Below, piece after piece: positions 17,554-24,506 of a stretch of 54,281 nt of DNA (positions are counted from its first letter, which is position 1; each line of letters starts with the position of its first letter). Source of the stretch: Paenibacillus fonticola DSM 21315 (lineage in GTDB: Bacteria; Bacillota; Bacilli; Paenibacillales; Paenibacillaceae); assembly GCF_000381905.1 (NCBI RefSeq), contig NZ_KB907281.1, positions 1 to 54,281 on the forward strand, read 5' to 3'. Position numbers and translations under genes: made by a program. The notes beneath the pieces are model-generated. The model made no database searches, was not told the DNA's origin, and saw nothing but the letters and a program-made list of their open reading frames with translations.

Positions 17554-17771
17554 CGCAAACTGCTTCTCCCAGCGCCCAGCAGGAGCACAACCCTAAAGCG
17601 TGCCCGCGGGGCGACAAGCGGCTTGCTTGCAGTAAAATGTTCGGGAGATCCACCTTTACTCATTGAGCAGCGTGTCTTCAGGTAGCCCGGGTGGACCCAA
17701 AGTAAGACGTACCCGAAGGGGGAAAAGCGTTCCACGCTCAACAGTCAAGCGCATCCCCAAAGGGGACAGCG
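17236..17771 (+). repeat. Six related small hairpins (AGCG-CCC-loop-GGG-AGCG)
   Basis: A hairpin core of about 24 bp recurs at 17236-17258, 17369-17391, 17503-17525, 17597-17620, 17706-17730 and 17748-17771. The common form is AGCG, 2-4 bases, CCC, a 2-3 nt loop, GGG, 3-5 bases, AGCG. The first three lie in the 134-bp tandem units; the other three are outside them and more divergent. One copy (17369) has a broken pair. Function unknown; it could be a bacterial interspersed palindromic element. Confidence 0.65.
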
Positions 17772-17845
17772 TGCAGGAGCGCCTCTGTCACTCCCACGTT
17801 CCCCCAATTTGCGGGAGTCCCGATGGGCTGCAAGCCCTGCGGGGG

Positions 17846-17868
17846 CCCTCCCTTACGGTAAGGGAGGG
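17846..17868. repeat. Perfect hairpin before the recA promoter
   Basis: CCCTCCCTTA and TAAGGGAGGG form a perfect 10-bp stem with a 3-nt loop. A second GGGAGGG follows at 17872. There is no T-run on the plus strand, so it is not a usual terminator in the recA direction. Confidence 0.6.
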
Positions 17869-17888
17869 TTTGGGAGGGTTGAGCCACC

Positions 17889-17902
17889 CGAATGTATGTT
17901 CG
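17889..17902. promoter_or_regulatory. LexA (SOS) operator of recA
   Basis: CGAATGTATGTTCG matches the Gram-positive LexA box CGAACRNRYGTTYC at 12 of 14 positions. It lies ten bases upstream of the recA -35 box, placing recA under SOS control as known in bacilli. Confidence 0.8.
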
Positions 17903-17911
17903 AAAAAATGC

Positions 17912-17940
17912 TTGGCAAACGTTCCAAAACAAGGTACAAT
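17912..17940 (+). promoter_or_regulatory. Sigma-A promoter of recA
   Basis: TTGGCA (17912-17917), a 17-nt spacer and TACAAT (17935-17940) form a good vegetative promoter about 50 bp before the recA start and next to the LexA box. Confidence 0.75.
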
Positions 17941-17991
17941 TATATTATAACAAGCCTGAAATTAATTAATTTTGATAAGGATGTGAGCTGA

Positions 17992-19050
17992 TTGTCAGAT
18001 CGTCGTGCAGCGCTGGATATGGCGCTTCGTCAAATAGAAAAGCAATTCGGTAAAGGTTCAATTATGAAACTGGGTGAATCTACGCATATGCAGGTGGAAA
18101 TTGTACCCAGCGGCTCATTGGCGCTAGATATAGCTCTCGGCACAGGCGGCTTGCCTCGCGGCCGGATTATTGAAGTATACGGCCCGGAGTCTTCCGGTAA
18201 GACAACGGTGGCTTTGCACGCTATCGCTGAAGTTCAGAAAGTGGGAGGACAAGCTGCATTTATCGATGCAGAGCATGCGCTTGATCCTTCGTATGCCAGC
18301 AAGCTGGGTGTAAACATTGATGAATTGCTGCTTTCTCAGCCGGATACAGGAGAACAGGCGCTGGAAATCGCCGAAGCACTCGTCCGAAGCGGAGCTGTCG
18401 ATGTTATCGTAATCGACTCCGTTGCTGCGCTTGTACCTAAAGCGGAGATTGAAGGGGAGATGGGGGATTCGCACGTTGGCTTGCAGGCGAGGCTGATGTC
18501 CCAAGCACTTCGTAAATTGTCCGGAGCGATTAGCAAATCCAAGACAATTGCCATATTTATTAACCAGCTGCGCGAGAAAGTCGGCGTTATGTTCGGAAAT
18601 CCCGAGACGACGCCAGGCGGCCGGGCATTGAAGTTCTACTCTACGGTCCGCCTCGATGTACGCCGCATTGAGACGATCAAGATGGGCAATGACATGGTAG
18701 GTAACCGCACAAGAATTAAAGTAGTCAAGAATAAGGTAGCCCCTCCATTCAAGCAGGCGGAGATTGATATTATGTACGGTGAAGGAATTTCGAAGGAAGG
18801 CAGCATTATTGATATCGGGGTGGAACTTGACATCGTTGATAAAAGCGGTGCATGGTACTCTTATTCTGGAGAGCGGTTAGGCCAAGGCCGCGAGAATGCC
18901 AAGCAATTTTTGAAGGAGAACCCACATATTTGTGATGCAATTGAACAGAAAATTCGCGAGGCCAGCAATTTGACGACATTGGTTCCTTCCGCCTCGGCAA
19001 ACGAGCTTGCGGCGGAAGAGAAAGAAGAGCAGGCGCTTTTCGAAGAATAA
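17992..19050 (+). CDS. recA: RecA recombinase
   Basis: The ATP-dependent strand-exchange protein that drives homologous recombination and stimulates LexA self-cleavage. The 352 residues show Walker A GPESSGKTT at 64-72, the 'VIVIDSVAALVPKAEIEGEM' Walker B/L1 region, the L2 loop 'NPETTPGGRALKFY' and an acidic C-terminus. The start is TTG 17992 with AAGGAT at 17977; the N-terminal 'SDRRAALDMALRQIEKQFGK' is canonical. A LexA box and its own promoter precede it, and the regulator recX follows after a hairpin. Confidence 0.98.
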   Translation: MSDRRAALDMALRQIEKQFGKGSIMKLGESTHMQVEIVPSGSLALDIALGTGGLPRGRIIEVYGPESSGKTTVALHAIAEVQKVGGQAAFIDAEHALDPSYASKLGVNIDELLLSQPDTGEQALEIAEALVRSGAVDVIVIDSVAALVPKAEIEGEMGDSHVGLQARLMSQALRKLSGAISKSKTIAIFINQLREKVGVMFGNPETTPGGRALKFYSTVRLDVRRIETIKMGNDMVGNRTRIKVVKNKVAPPFKQAEIDIMYGEGISKEGSIIDIGVELDIVDKSGAWYSYSGERLGQGRENAKQFLKENPHICDAIEQKIREASNLTTLVPSASANELAAEEKEEQALFEE

Positions 19051-19099
19051 GGAACAATAATTCGAAGAATGTAAGAAACAATAATAAATGTTGATGATG

Positions 19100-19145
19100 A
19101 TGCGCCCTGTAGTCTGGTGGAATCCAGGACAGGGCGCATTTATGT
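19100..19145 (+). terminator. Hairpin after recA
   Basis: ATGCGCCCTGT (19100-19110) pairs with ACAGGGCGCAT (19129-19139) as a perfect 11-bp stem. Only three T follow, so it may be a leaky terminator allowing some read-through into recX. Confidence 0.65.
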
Positions 19146-19223
19146 TGTGACTTCATTGTGCTGTATAACAAAATTTAAGTCATGATCAATGGGAAGTAAA
19201 GGTTGAACAAGGAGGACTGTCCG

Positions 19224-20051
19224 ATGAGCGAACGTTACAGAAGCTGGGGGAGAAAGAGCACTCGGGGGAAGGAAAATAGCCCCTTGGAGAAAGAACAGGG
19301 AATAGTTGATATTTCTGAAGAGCGCTTTTGGGGAAAGACTATAGATGAGCCCAGTCATGAAAAGGAGAGCTTCGCGGATTTTCCTGAGGAAGGCGAATTG
19401 GAAATCACGAAAGTGGAGGCTCTAAGGCGGCCTAAATTCAGGTATCGTATCTATTTCGGCCCCTATGCCATTGAAGTTCATGAAGATGTCATGATTAAAT
19501 ACCGGATGATAAAAGGAACCGCTTTTTCCAAAGCTGATCTGGAAGAAATTATCGCTGCCGATGAGCGGCAGAGAAGCTACGGAGATGCTCTAGCCTACTT
19601 AAGCCGCAAACCGCGTACAGCTTACGAAATCTGCCTGCGCCTGGACGAAAAGGGGTGGAGCGAGGGCACGGCAAGTGACGTGATTCGCAGGCTAACGCAG
19701 GAGGGCCTAGTAGATGATGCCGCATACGCCCAAGAATGGGTCAGGCAGCGTGTAGGAAGCCACGGGAAGGGTAAACTATGGGTTCGTCATGAATTGCAGC
19801 AGAAGGGCATTGCCAAGCCTTTAATCGAGGAAGCGCTGAACGAAGTGAGCGAAGAGGATGAATATGATAGCGCCTTTCAGCTGGGATTAAAAAAATGGAA
19901 ATCCACTAAAGGTGAATTGATGGAAAGGAAACGTAAGACAGGGGCTTTTCTTATGCGCAGAGGATACCCGGGCGGACTCGTCGCGAAAGTCATTCGCGAG
20001 TTGGTGCGTCAGGATGGTCAGGAATATGCGGAGGATTGGGAAGAGGAATAG
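19224..20051 (+). CDS. recX: RecX, regulator of RecA
   Basis: RecX binds RecA filaments and modulates their growth. The 275-residue protein has a charged N-terminal extension (about 1-70) and then the three-helix RecX repeats from about residue 100 ('ALAYLSRKPRTAYEICLRLD', 'VIRRLTQEGLVDDAAYAQEW'). ATG 19224 is chosen because AAGGAGG lies at 19209-19215; a TTG at 19203 precedes the ribosome binding site. The adjacency to recA supports the call, although in B. subtilis recX is elsewhere. Confidence 0.9.
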   Translation: MSERYRSWGRKSTRGKENSPLEKEQGIVDISEERFWGKTIDEPSHEKESFADFPEEGELEITKVEALRRPKFRYRIYFGPYAIEVHEDVMIKYRMIKGTAFSKADLEEIIAADERQRSYGDALAYLSRKPRTAYEICLRLDEKGWSEGTASDVIRRLTQEGLVDDAAYAQEWVRQRVGSHGKGKLWVRHELQQKGIAKPLIEEALNEVSEEDEYDSAFQLGLKKWKSTKGELMERKRKTGAFLMRRGYPGGLVAKVIRELVRQDGQEYAEDWEEE

Positions 20052-20079
20052 GCCTGTCGCAGCGGCTGCTGTCATTTGC

Positions 20080-20109
20080 TTGACAATATCTTTCGTCAAA
20101 TAATAAAAT
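20080..20109 (+). promoter_or_regulatory. Sigma-A promoter of rny
   Basis: TTGACA (20080-20085), an 18-nt spacer and TAAAAT (20104-20109) lie just after recX and about 225 bp ahead of rny, implying a long 5' leader. Confidence 0.6.
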
Positions 20110-20116
20110 GTCTATA

Positions 20117-20159
20117 TGTACAGAGTCCTTTTTTCCTTCCAAAATCATGACTCTGTGCA
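20117..20159 (+). other. Inverted repeat in the rny leader
   Basis: TGTACAGAGTC (20117-20127) and GACTCTGTGCA (20149-20159) are complementary except for one pair. They lie right at the predicted transcription start, with T-rich sequence in the loop rather than after the stem. It may be a 5'-end stabilising hairpin or protein-binding site; no function can be assigned. Confidence 0.5.
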
Positions 20160-20334
20160 CATTCTATTCGCCAATCATGAAGGCTTATAATGACGTGGCT
20201 CAGGATTAACGATGAGCAGCCTACCTGAATCGGCCTGTATACGATTCTTAGAAATGATGATGAATTGAGAAAGTTAACTACAACTGCAAGTATCCCAAGG
20301 AATGCCTTGGAGGAATCAACGGGGAGGTGAACAG

Positions 20335-21879
20335 ATGGACGACTATGGAGTCTGGATCGCTCTCGTTGCAGCCGCTTTATTCTTTGGGTTCGTGATCGGA
20401 TATTTTATTCGCAAGTCTCTTGCAGAAGCTAAAATTTCCAGTGCTGAACATGCTGCAAGCCAAATTTTGGAAAGCGCAAAGAAGGATGCAGAAGCACTGA
20501 AGAAAGAAACAGTTCTGGAAGCTAAGGACGAAGTCCATAAAATCCGGACTGAAGCTGATAAAGACATTCGTGAACGTCGAAATGAAGTTCAACGGCAGGA
20601 AAGACGATTGTTGCAAAAGGAAGAGTCGCTGGATAAAAAATTGGAATCGCTGGAACGTAAAGAAGAGCAGGTGGCAGGCAAAGAGAAGCGAATTGAAGAA
20701 ACTCAGCAGCAAATTGATCTGATTTATAAAAGCCAGGTTGCGGAATTGGAACGCATCTCCAATTTAAGTATGGAGGATGCGCGGACTATTATTCTGAACA
20801 ACGTGGAGCAGGAAGTCCGCCATGAAACAGCACAGCTGATTAAAGACATTGAACAGCAGGCGAAAGAGGAAGCGGATAAGAAATCCCGTGAAATTATCTC
20901 GCTGGCGATTCAACGCTGTGCCGCCGATCATGTTGCAGAAACAACCGTATCTGTCGTAGCATTGCCGAACGAGGAGATGAAAGGCCGGATTATCGGACGT
21001 GAAGGCCGGAATATCCGGGCACTTGAGACGTTGACGGGGATCGATCTGATCATTGATGATACTCCGGAGGCGGTCATCTTGTCAGGCTTTGATCCGATTC
21101 GTCGCGAAATTGCCCGTACTGCACTGGAGAAGCTTGTGGCAGATGGACGAATTCATCCGGCGCGGATTGAAGAAATGGTCGAGAAATCCCGTCGCGAGGT
21201 GGATGAACGGATTCGTGAATATGGTGAGCAAGCTACCTTTGAGGTGGGTGTCCATGCTTTACATCCGGATCTGATTAAAATTTTGGGACGTCTAAAATTC
21301 CGGACAAGCTACGGACAAAATGTGCTGAAACACTCGATGGAAGTTGCTTATTTGGCTGGCCTGATGGCTGGGGAATTAGGCGAGGACATCGTTCTGGCGA
21401 AGCGTGCGGGTTTGCTGCATGATATCGGTAAAGCGCTTGATCATGAAGTGGAAGGATCTCATGTCGAGATCGGCGTGGAACTGGCTAAGAAGTACAAAGA
21501 GCATCCGGTGGTTATCAACAGTATTGCATCCCACCATGGCGACTGTGAGGCTACCTCGGTGATTGCGATGCTGGTAGGTGCGGCTGACGCCTTGTCTGCT
21601 GCAAGACCTGGCGCTCGTCGAGAAACGCTGGAGACGTACATCCGGCGTCTGGAGAAGCTTGAAGAGATTTCGGAGTCGTTCGAGGGTGTCGAGAAATCGT
21701 ACGCTATTCAAGCTGGCCGTGAGGTTCGCGTTATGGTGCAGCCTGACAAAATCGACGATGCAGAAGCATTCCGTCTTGCCAGAGATATTACGAAGACGAT
21801 TGAGAATGAGCTGGATTACCCAGGGCATATCAAAGTTACCGTTATTCGTGAGACGAGAGCGGTTGAATACGCAAAGTAA
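20335..21879 (+). CDS. rny: Ribonuclease Y
   Basis: The membrane-anchored endoribonuclease that starts decay of many mRNAs in Firmicutes. From ATG 20335 it has 514 residues: an N-terminal membrane anchor (about 5-25), a long charged coiled coil (about 30-200), a KH domain ('GRIIGREGRNIRALETLTGI') and an HD domain with the metal-binding His362-Asp363 in 'LLHDIGKALDHE'. GGGAGGTG at 20322-20329 fixes the start; an upstream in-frame codon at 20302 precedes it. ymdB follows, as in B. subtilis. RicA, encoded at 32531, belongs to the complex that steers RNase Y in B. subtilis. Confidence 0.96.
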   Translation: MDDYGVWIALVAAALFFGFVIGYFIRKSLAEAKISSAEHAASQILESAKKDAEALKKETVLEAKDEVHKIRTEADKDIRERRNEVQRQERRLLQKEESLDKKLESLERKEEQVAGKEKRIEETQQQIDLIYKSQVAELERISNLSMEDARTIILNNVEQEVRHETAQLIKDIEQQAKEEADKKSREIISLAIQRCAADHVAETTVSVVALPNEEMKGRIIGREGRNIRALETLTGIDLIIDDTPEAVILSGFDPIRREIARTALEKLVADGRIHPARIEEMVEKSRREVDERIREYGEQATFEVGVHALHPDLIKILGRLKFRTSYGQNVLKHSMEVAYLAGLMAGELGEDIVLAKRAGLLHDIGKALDHEVEGSHVEIGVELAKKYKEHPVVINSIASHHGDCEATSVIAMLVGAADALSAARPGARRETLETYIRRLEKLEEISESFEGVEKSYAIQAGREVRVMVQPDKIDDAEAFRLARDITKTIENELDYPGHIKVTVIRETRAVEYAK

Positions 21880-21894
21880 AGGTAATGCTGAGAA

Positions 21895-21920
21895 GTGGCC
21901 CCGCGGGGCCGCTTTTTCTC
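21895..21920 (+). terminator. Intrinsic terminator after rny
   Basis: GTGGCCCC and GGGGCCGC pair through a G+C-rich palindrome followed by TTTTT. It lies inside the region that would be translated if ymdB began at the ATG at 21885, which argues against that start. Confidence 0.8.
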
Positions 21921-21989
21921 ATTGCTGCAGACATAAAGCCAGGTTTTTATGATGTGAAAAAGGTTATTAGTTATAGAGGAGGAAAAATC

Positions 21990-22784
21990 ATTAAGGTATT
22001 ATTTATCGGAGATATCGTTGGAAATACGGGCCGGAAAGCATTAAAGGAAACACTTCCTCATTTGAAATCGAAATTCAATCCGCATGTCATTATAGCTAAC
22101 GGTGAAAATGCTGCCGGAGGAAGAGGGATAACCGCAGCGATTGCGAAGGAGTTTTTTGAACTTGGCGTTCATGGCCTGACGATGGGCAACCATACTTGGG
22201 ACAATAAAGACATTTTTGATTTCATTGATGACGAGCCGCGAATGGTCCGTCCGGCTAACTTTCCGCCAGGTACGCCAGGAATGGGTCATACCGTGATCAA
22301 AGCGAATGGAAAAGAACTGGGGGTTGTCAATTTGATGGGGCGGACCTTTCTCCCGGCGATCGATGATCCGTTTAGAGCCGCCGATGAAATCGTCGGGAAA
22401 TTAGCGAAGAAGCATAAGTGCATCCTGGTCGATTTTCACGCTGAAGCTACCTCGGAAAAAATCGCAATGGGCTGGCATTTGGATGGCCGTGTCTCGCTGG
22501 TCGTTGGTACGCATACGCATGTGCAAAGCAATGATGATATCATTCTGCCGCAAGGAACCGCATATTTGACCGATGTTGGGATGGTTGGATCGCGTGAGGG
22601 CGTGCTTGGAATGCAGAGGGAAGCGGTGCTCCGTAAGTTTATAACGCAGCTTCCTGTGCGTTTTCAAGTGTGCGAGGGCAAATGGCATTTTCACGCTGTC
22701 GTTGTCGATATAGATGAATCTACCGGCAGGGCGAAGAAAATAACTAAAATTCGTATGCTGGAAGATGAATGGATTTTGGATTAA
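21990..22784 (+). CDS. ymdB: YmdB-family metallophosphoesterase
   Basis: A dimetal phosphodiesterase; B. subtilis YmdB hydrolyses 2',3'-cyclic nucleotides and affects motility/biofilm choice. From codon ATT at 21990 it has 264 residues, the normal size, starting with the family's hydrophobic strand and 'FIGDIVGNTGR'. Metal motifs are 'NGENAAGGRG', 'GNHTWDNKD', 'DFHAEATSEK' and 'GTHTHVQSND'. AGAGGAGG at 21975-21982 is spaced correctly only for ATT 21990 (7 nt) or ATC 21987. The ATG at 21885 and the GTG at 21954 would both place this site inside the gene, and the former also the rny terminator. A rare AUU start is therefore inferred. Confidence 0.88.
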   Translation: MKVLFIGDIVGNTGRKALKETLPHLKSKFNPHVIIANGENAAGGRGITAAIAKEFFELGVHGLTMGNHTWDNKDIFDFIDDEPRMVRPANFPPGTPGMGHTVIKANGKELGVVNLMGRTFLPAIDDPFRAADEIVGKLAKKHKCILVDFHAEATSEKIAMGWHLDGRVSLVVGTHTHVQSNDDIILPQGTAYLTDVGMVGSREGVLGMQREAVLRKFITQLPVRFQVCEGKWHFHAVVVDIDESTGRAKKITKIRMLEDEWILD

Positions 22785-22836
22785 CTTTGAAGCAACAGAA
22801 ACATTGCCTCTTGAAAGAAGGAGAACATGGTAAAAA

Positions 22837-22863
22837 GCAGGAATTTTTTCGCTTCTAACGAAT
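22837..22863 (+). promoter_or_regulatory. Sigma-H promoter of spoVS
   Basis: GCAGGAATT (22837-22845), an 11-nt spacer and AACGAAT (22857-22863) match the sigma-H consensus RNAGGAWWW / RNNGAAT at every defined position. The site is 48 bp before spoVS, which is known to be sigma-H dependent in B. subtilis. Confidence 0.8.
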
Positions 22864-22911
22864 ATCTTCTAAGTAGTGGAATCAACCATTATTCCCAGGG
22901 AGGTACTTACC

Positions 22912-23172
22912 ATGGAAGTATTAAAAGTTTCAGCAAAATCCAATCCCAACTCCGTTGCCGGTGCGCTTGCTGGAGTTCTAAGAGAACGTGGCGCTGCTGA
23001 ACTTCAGGCTATTGGGGCCGGTGCTCTTAATCAAGCCATAAAAGCGGTAGCGATTGCCCGGGGATTCGTCGCACCTAGCGGTGTTGACTTGATTTGTATT
23101 CCGGCGTTTACGGACATTGTCATTGATGGTGAAGATCGTACAGCAATTAAACTGATCGTTGAACCTAGATAA
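22912..23172 (+). CDS. spoVS: Stage V sporulation protein S
   Basis: A small Alba-fold protein of 86 residues needed for progress beyond stage V of sporulation in B. subtilis, where it also affects septation. The sequence 'MEVLKVSAKSNPNSVAGALA' and the C-terminal 'DGEDRTAIKLIVEPR' are almost invariant in spore formers. ATG 22912 follows GGGAGGT at 22898-22904. Monocistronic: its own sigma-H promoter lies upstream and a terminator downstream. Confidence 0.96.
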   Translation: MEVLKVSAKSNPNSVAGALAGVLRERGAAELQAIGAGALNQAIKAVAIARGFVAPSGVDLICIPAFTDIVIDGEDRTAIKLIVEPR

Positions 23173-23201
23173 AATAATAAACGTTCCAGCTATAAGTAGA
23201 T

Positions 23202-23239
23202 ACCTGTTTACGAGCGTAATGACGTAGACAGGTTTTTTG
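23202..23239 (+). terminator. Intrinsic terminator after spoVS
   Basis: ACCTGTTTAC (23202-23211) pairs with GTAGACAGGT (23224-23233), one mismatch, followed by six T. Confidence 0.85.
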
Positions 23240-23323
23240 CATTAGGGAGAGCCGATGCTGTCATTTTTCGTTTCATTTCGCGGCCGATAGTGTAATCAGC
23301 TAATGAAAAGAGGGGTGTAAAGG

Positions 23324-24286
23324 TTGAAATTGAAAGTCGTCGATTTCCATTGTGATGCACTGAGTAAAATGCAGCTTAACCCGGGAATGGACTTCAATAC
23401 AGACGACAAACTCGACGTTACAGCAGAACGGATGGAACGAGGCAATGTGATGCTGCAGTGCTTTGCCATTTTTGTACCCAAACGTCTTGGTTCTCCGAAT
23501 ATGGGGCATATTCTGGATCAAATAGATATTTACAAAACAAACGTCGTTCCCAGCGGAATACACCCGCTTCGTTTCGCCGAAGATTTGGAGTGGTGGGAGC
23601 GGATGGACGCGAAGGGCGGCCTGCTGTCCTTGGAAGGAGCGGACGGTCTGGAAAGCAATCTGCATTATTTGCGGATTTGCTTTGATCTTGGCGTAAGATT
23701 TCTAGGTCTGACCTGGAATAATGCAAACTGGGCTGCCGATGGCATCATGGAGGCACGGGGCGGAGGATTGACTTCCAAAGGGGGCGAGCTGGTTCATTTG
23801 TGCCATCAGCTTGGCATGATCCTTGACGTATCCCATTTGTCTCATCAAGGCTTCTGGGACCTTGCTGAGCTTGCGGAAGCGGCCGGAAGGCCCTTCATCG
23901 CCTCTCATTCCAATGCCTATCGCATTTGTCCGCACGTTAGAAATTTGCATGATGAGCAAATTACCGCTATGATACGGATGAATGGCCGAATTGGTGTGAC
24001 ATTTGTCCCATGGTTCGTGCATAATAGTAATATAGTGTCTAGCAAACAGCTATTGCCGCATATTGAACATATATGCTCTTTGGGGGGCGAAAATCATATT
24101 ATGTTCGGTTCTGACTTCGATGGAATAGAATATCATCTAAGTGATTTTAGTCATTGCGGACAATATTCGGAGTGGGCGGAAACCCTGCTAAAACATTACC
24201 CCGAGCAGCTTGTCCGGGGGTGGTTGTACGGCAATGCGGTTGAGTTTTTGCGAGCGTGGCTGCCAAAAAAGGAGAAAGCGCTTTAA
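23324..24286 (+). CDS. Membrane dipeptidase (peptidase family M19)
   Basis: A zinc dipeptidase of the amidohydrolase superfamily, 320 residues. The N-terminal HxD metal pair lies in 'VDFHCDAL', the bridging Glu in 'LSLEGADGL', and further metal histidines in 'ILDVSHLSHQGF' and 'FIASHSNAYRICPHVRN'; 'FGSDFDG' carries the last Asp. Family members cleave dipeptides, including D-amino acid containing ones. The TTG start at 23324 follows GAGGGGTG. No signal peptide is seen, so it acts in the cytoplasm. It stands alone between spoVS and korAB, so the physiological substrate is unclear. Confidence 0.9.
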   Translation: MKLKVVDFHCDALSKMQLNPGMDFNTDDKLDVTAERMERGNVMLQCFAIFVPKRLGSPNMGHILDQIDIYKTNVVPSGIHPLRFAEDLEWWERMDAKGGLLSLEGADGLESNLHYLRICFDLGVRFLGLTWNNANWAADGIMEARGGGLTSKGGELVHLCHQLGMILDVSHLSHQGFWDLAELAEAAGRPFIASHSNAYRICPHVRNLHDEQITAMIRMNGRIGVTFVPWFVHNSNIVSSKQLLPHIEHICSLGGENHIMFGSDFDGIEYHLSDFSHCGQYSEWAETLLKHYPEQLVRGWLYGNAVEFLRAWLPKKEKAL

Positions 24287-24437
24287 TTAATCCAATCGTG
24301 AGATCGATATGATCGAAAACAACTATATGAGAAAAGGCTCGAAAACGCTTGCTTTTTATTCGTTTGCGACATAAAATTGACATGACTCTGAAACAGAATG
24401 TTCACAAATATGGAAGCGGCGGAATGATGCTTCCAAG

Positions 24438-24467
24438 TTAACATTCTAGCTGCACTATAAATATACT
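24438..24467 (+). promoter_or_regulatory. Putative promoter of korAB
   Basis: TTAACA (24438-24443), an 18-nt spacer and TATACT (24462-24467) lie 40 bp before korA. Just upstream, GGAAGC and GCTTCC (24412-24434) form a short inverted repeat that could be an operator. Confidence 0.5.
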
Positions 24468-24506
24468 AAATAGTGCTAAGCGATACGATTAAAGGGGTGG
24501 GCGATC

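Noticed and set aside
17321..17991. Several overlapping open frames of 60-100 codons on both strands before recA
   Set aside because: They fall in the tandem repeats and hairpins, repeat the same short peptide from copy to copy, and have no ribosome binding sites or family resemblance.
21885..21989. N-terminal extension of YmdB from ATG 21885
   Set aside because: It would translate through the rny terminator and place the strong ribosome binding site inside the gene; the extension has no family similarity.
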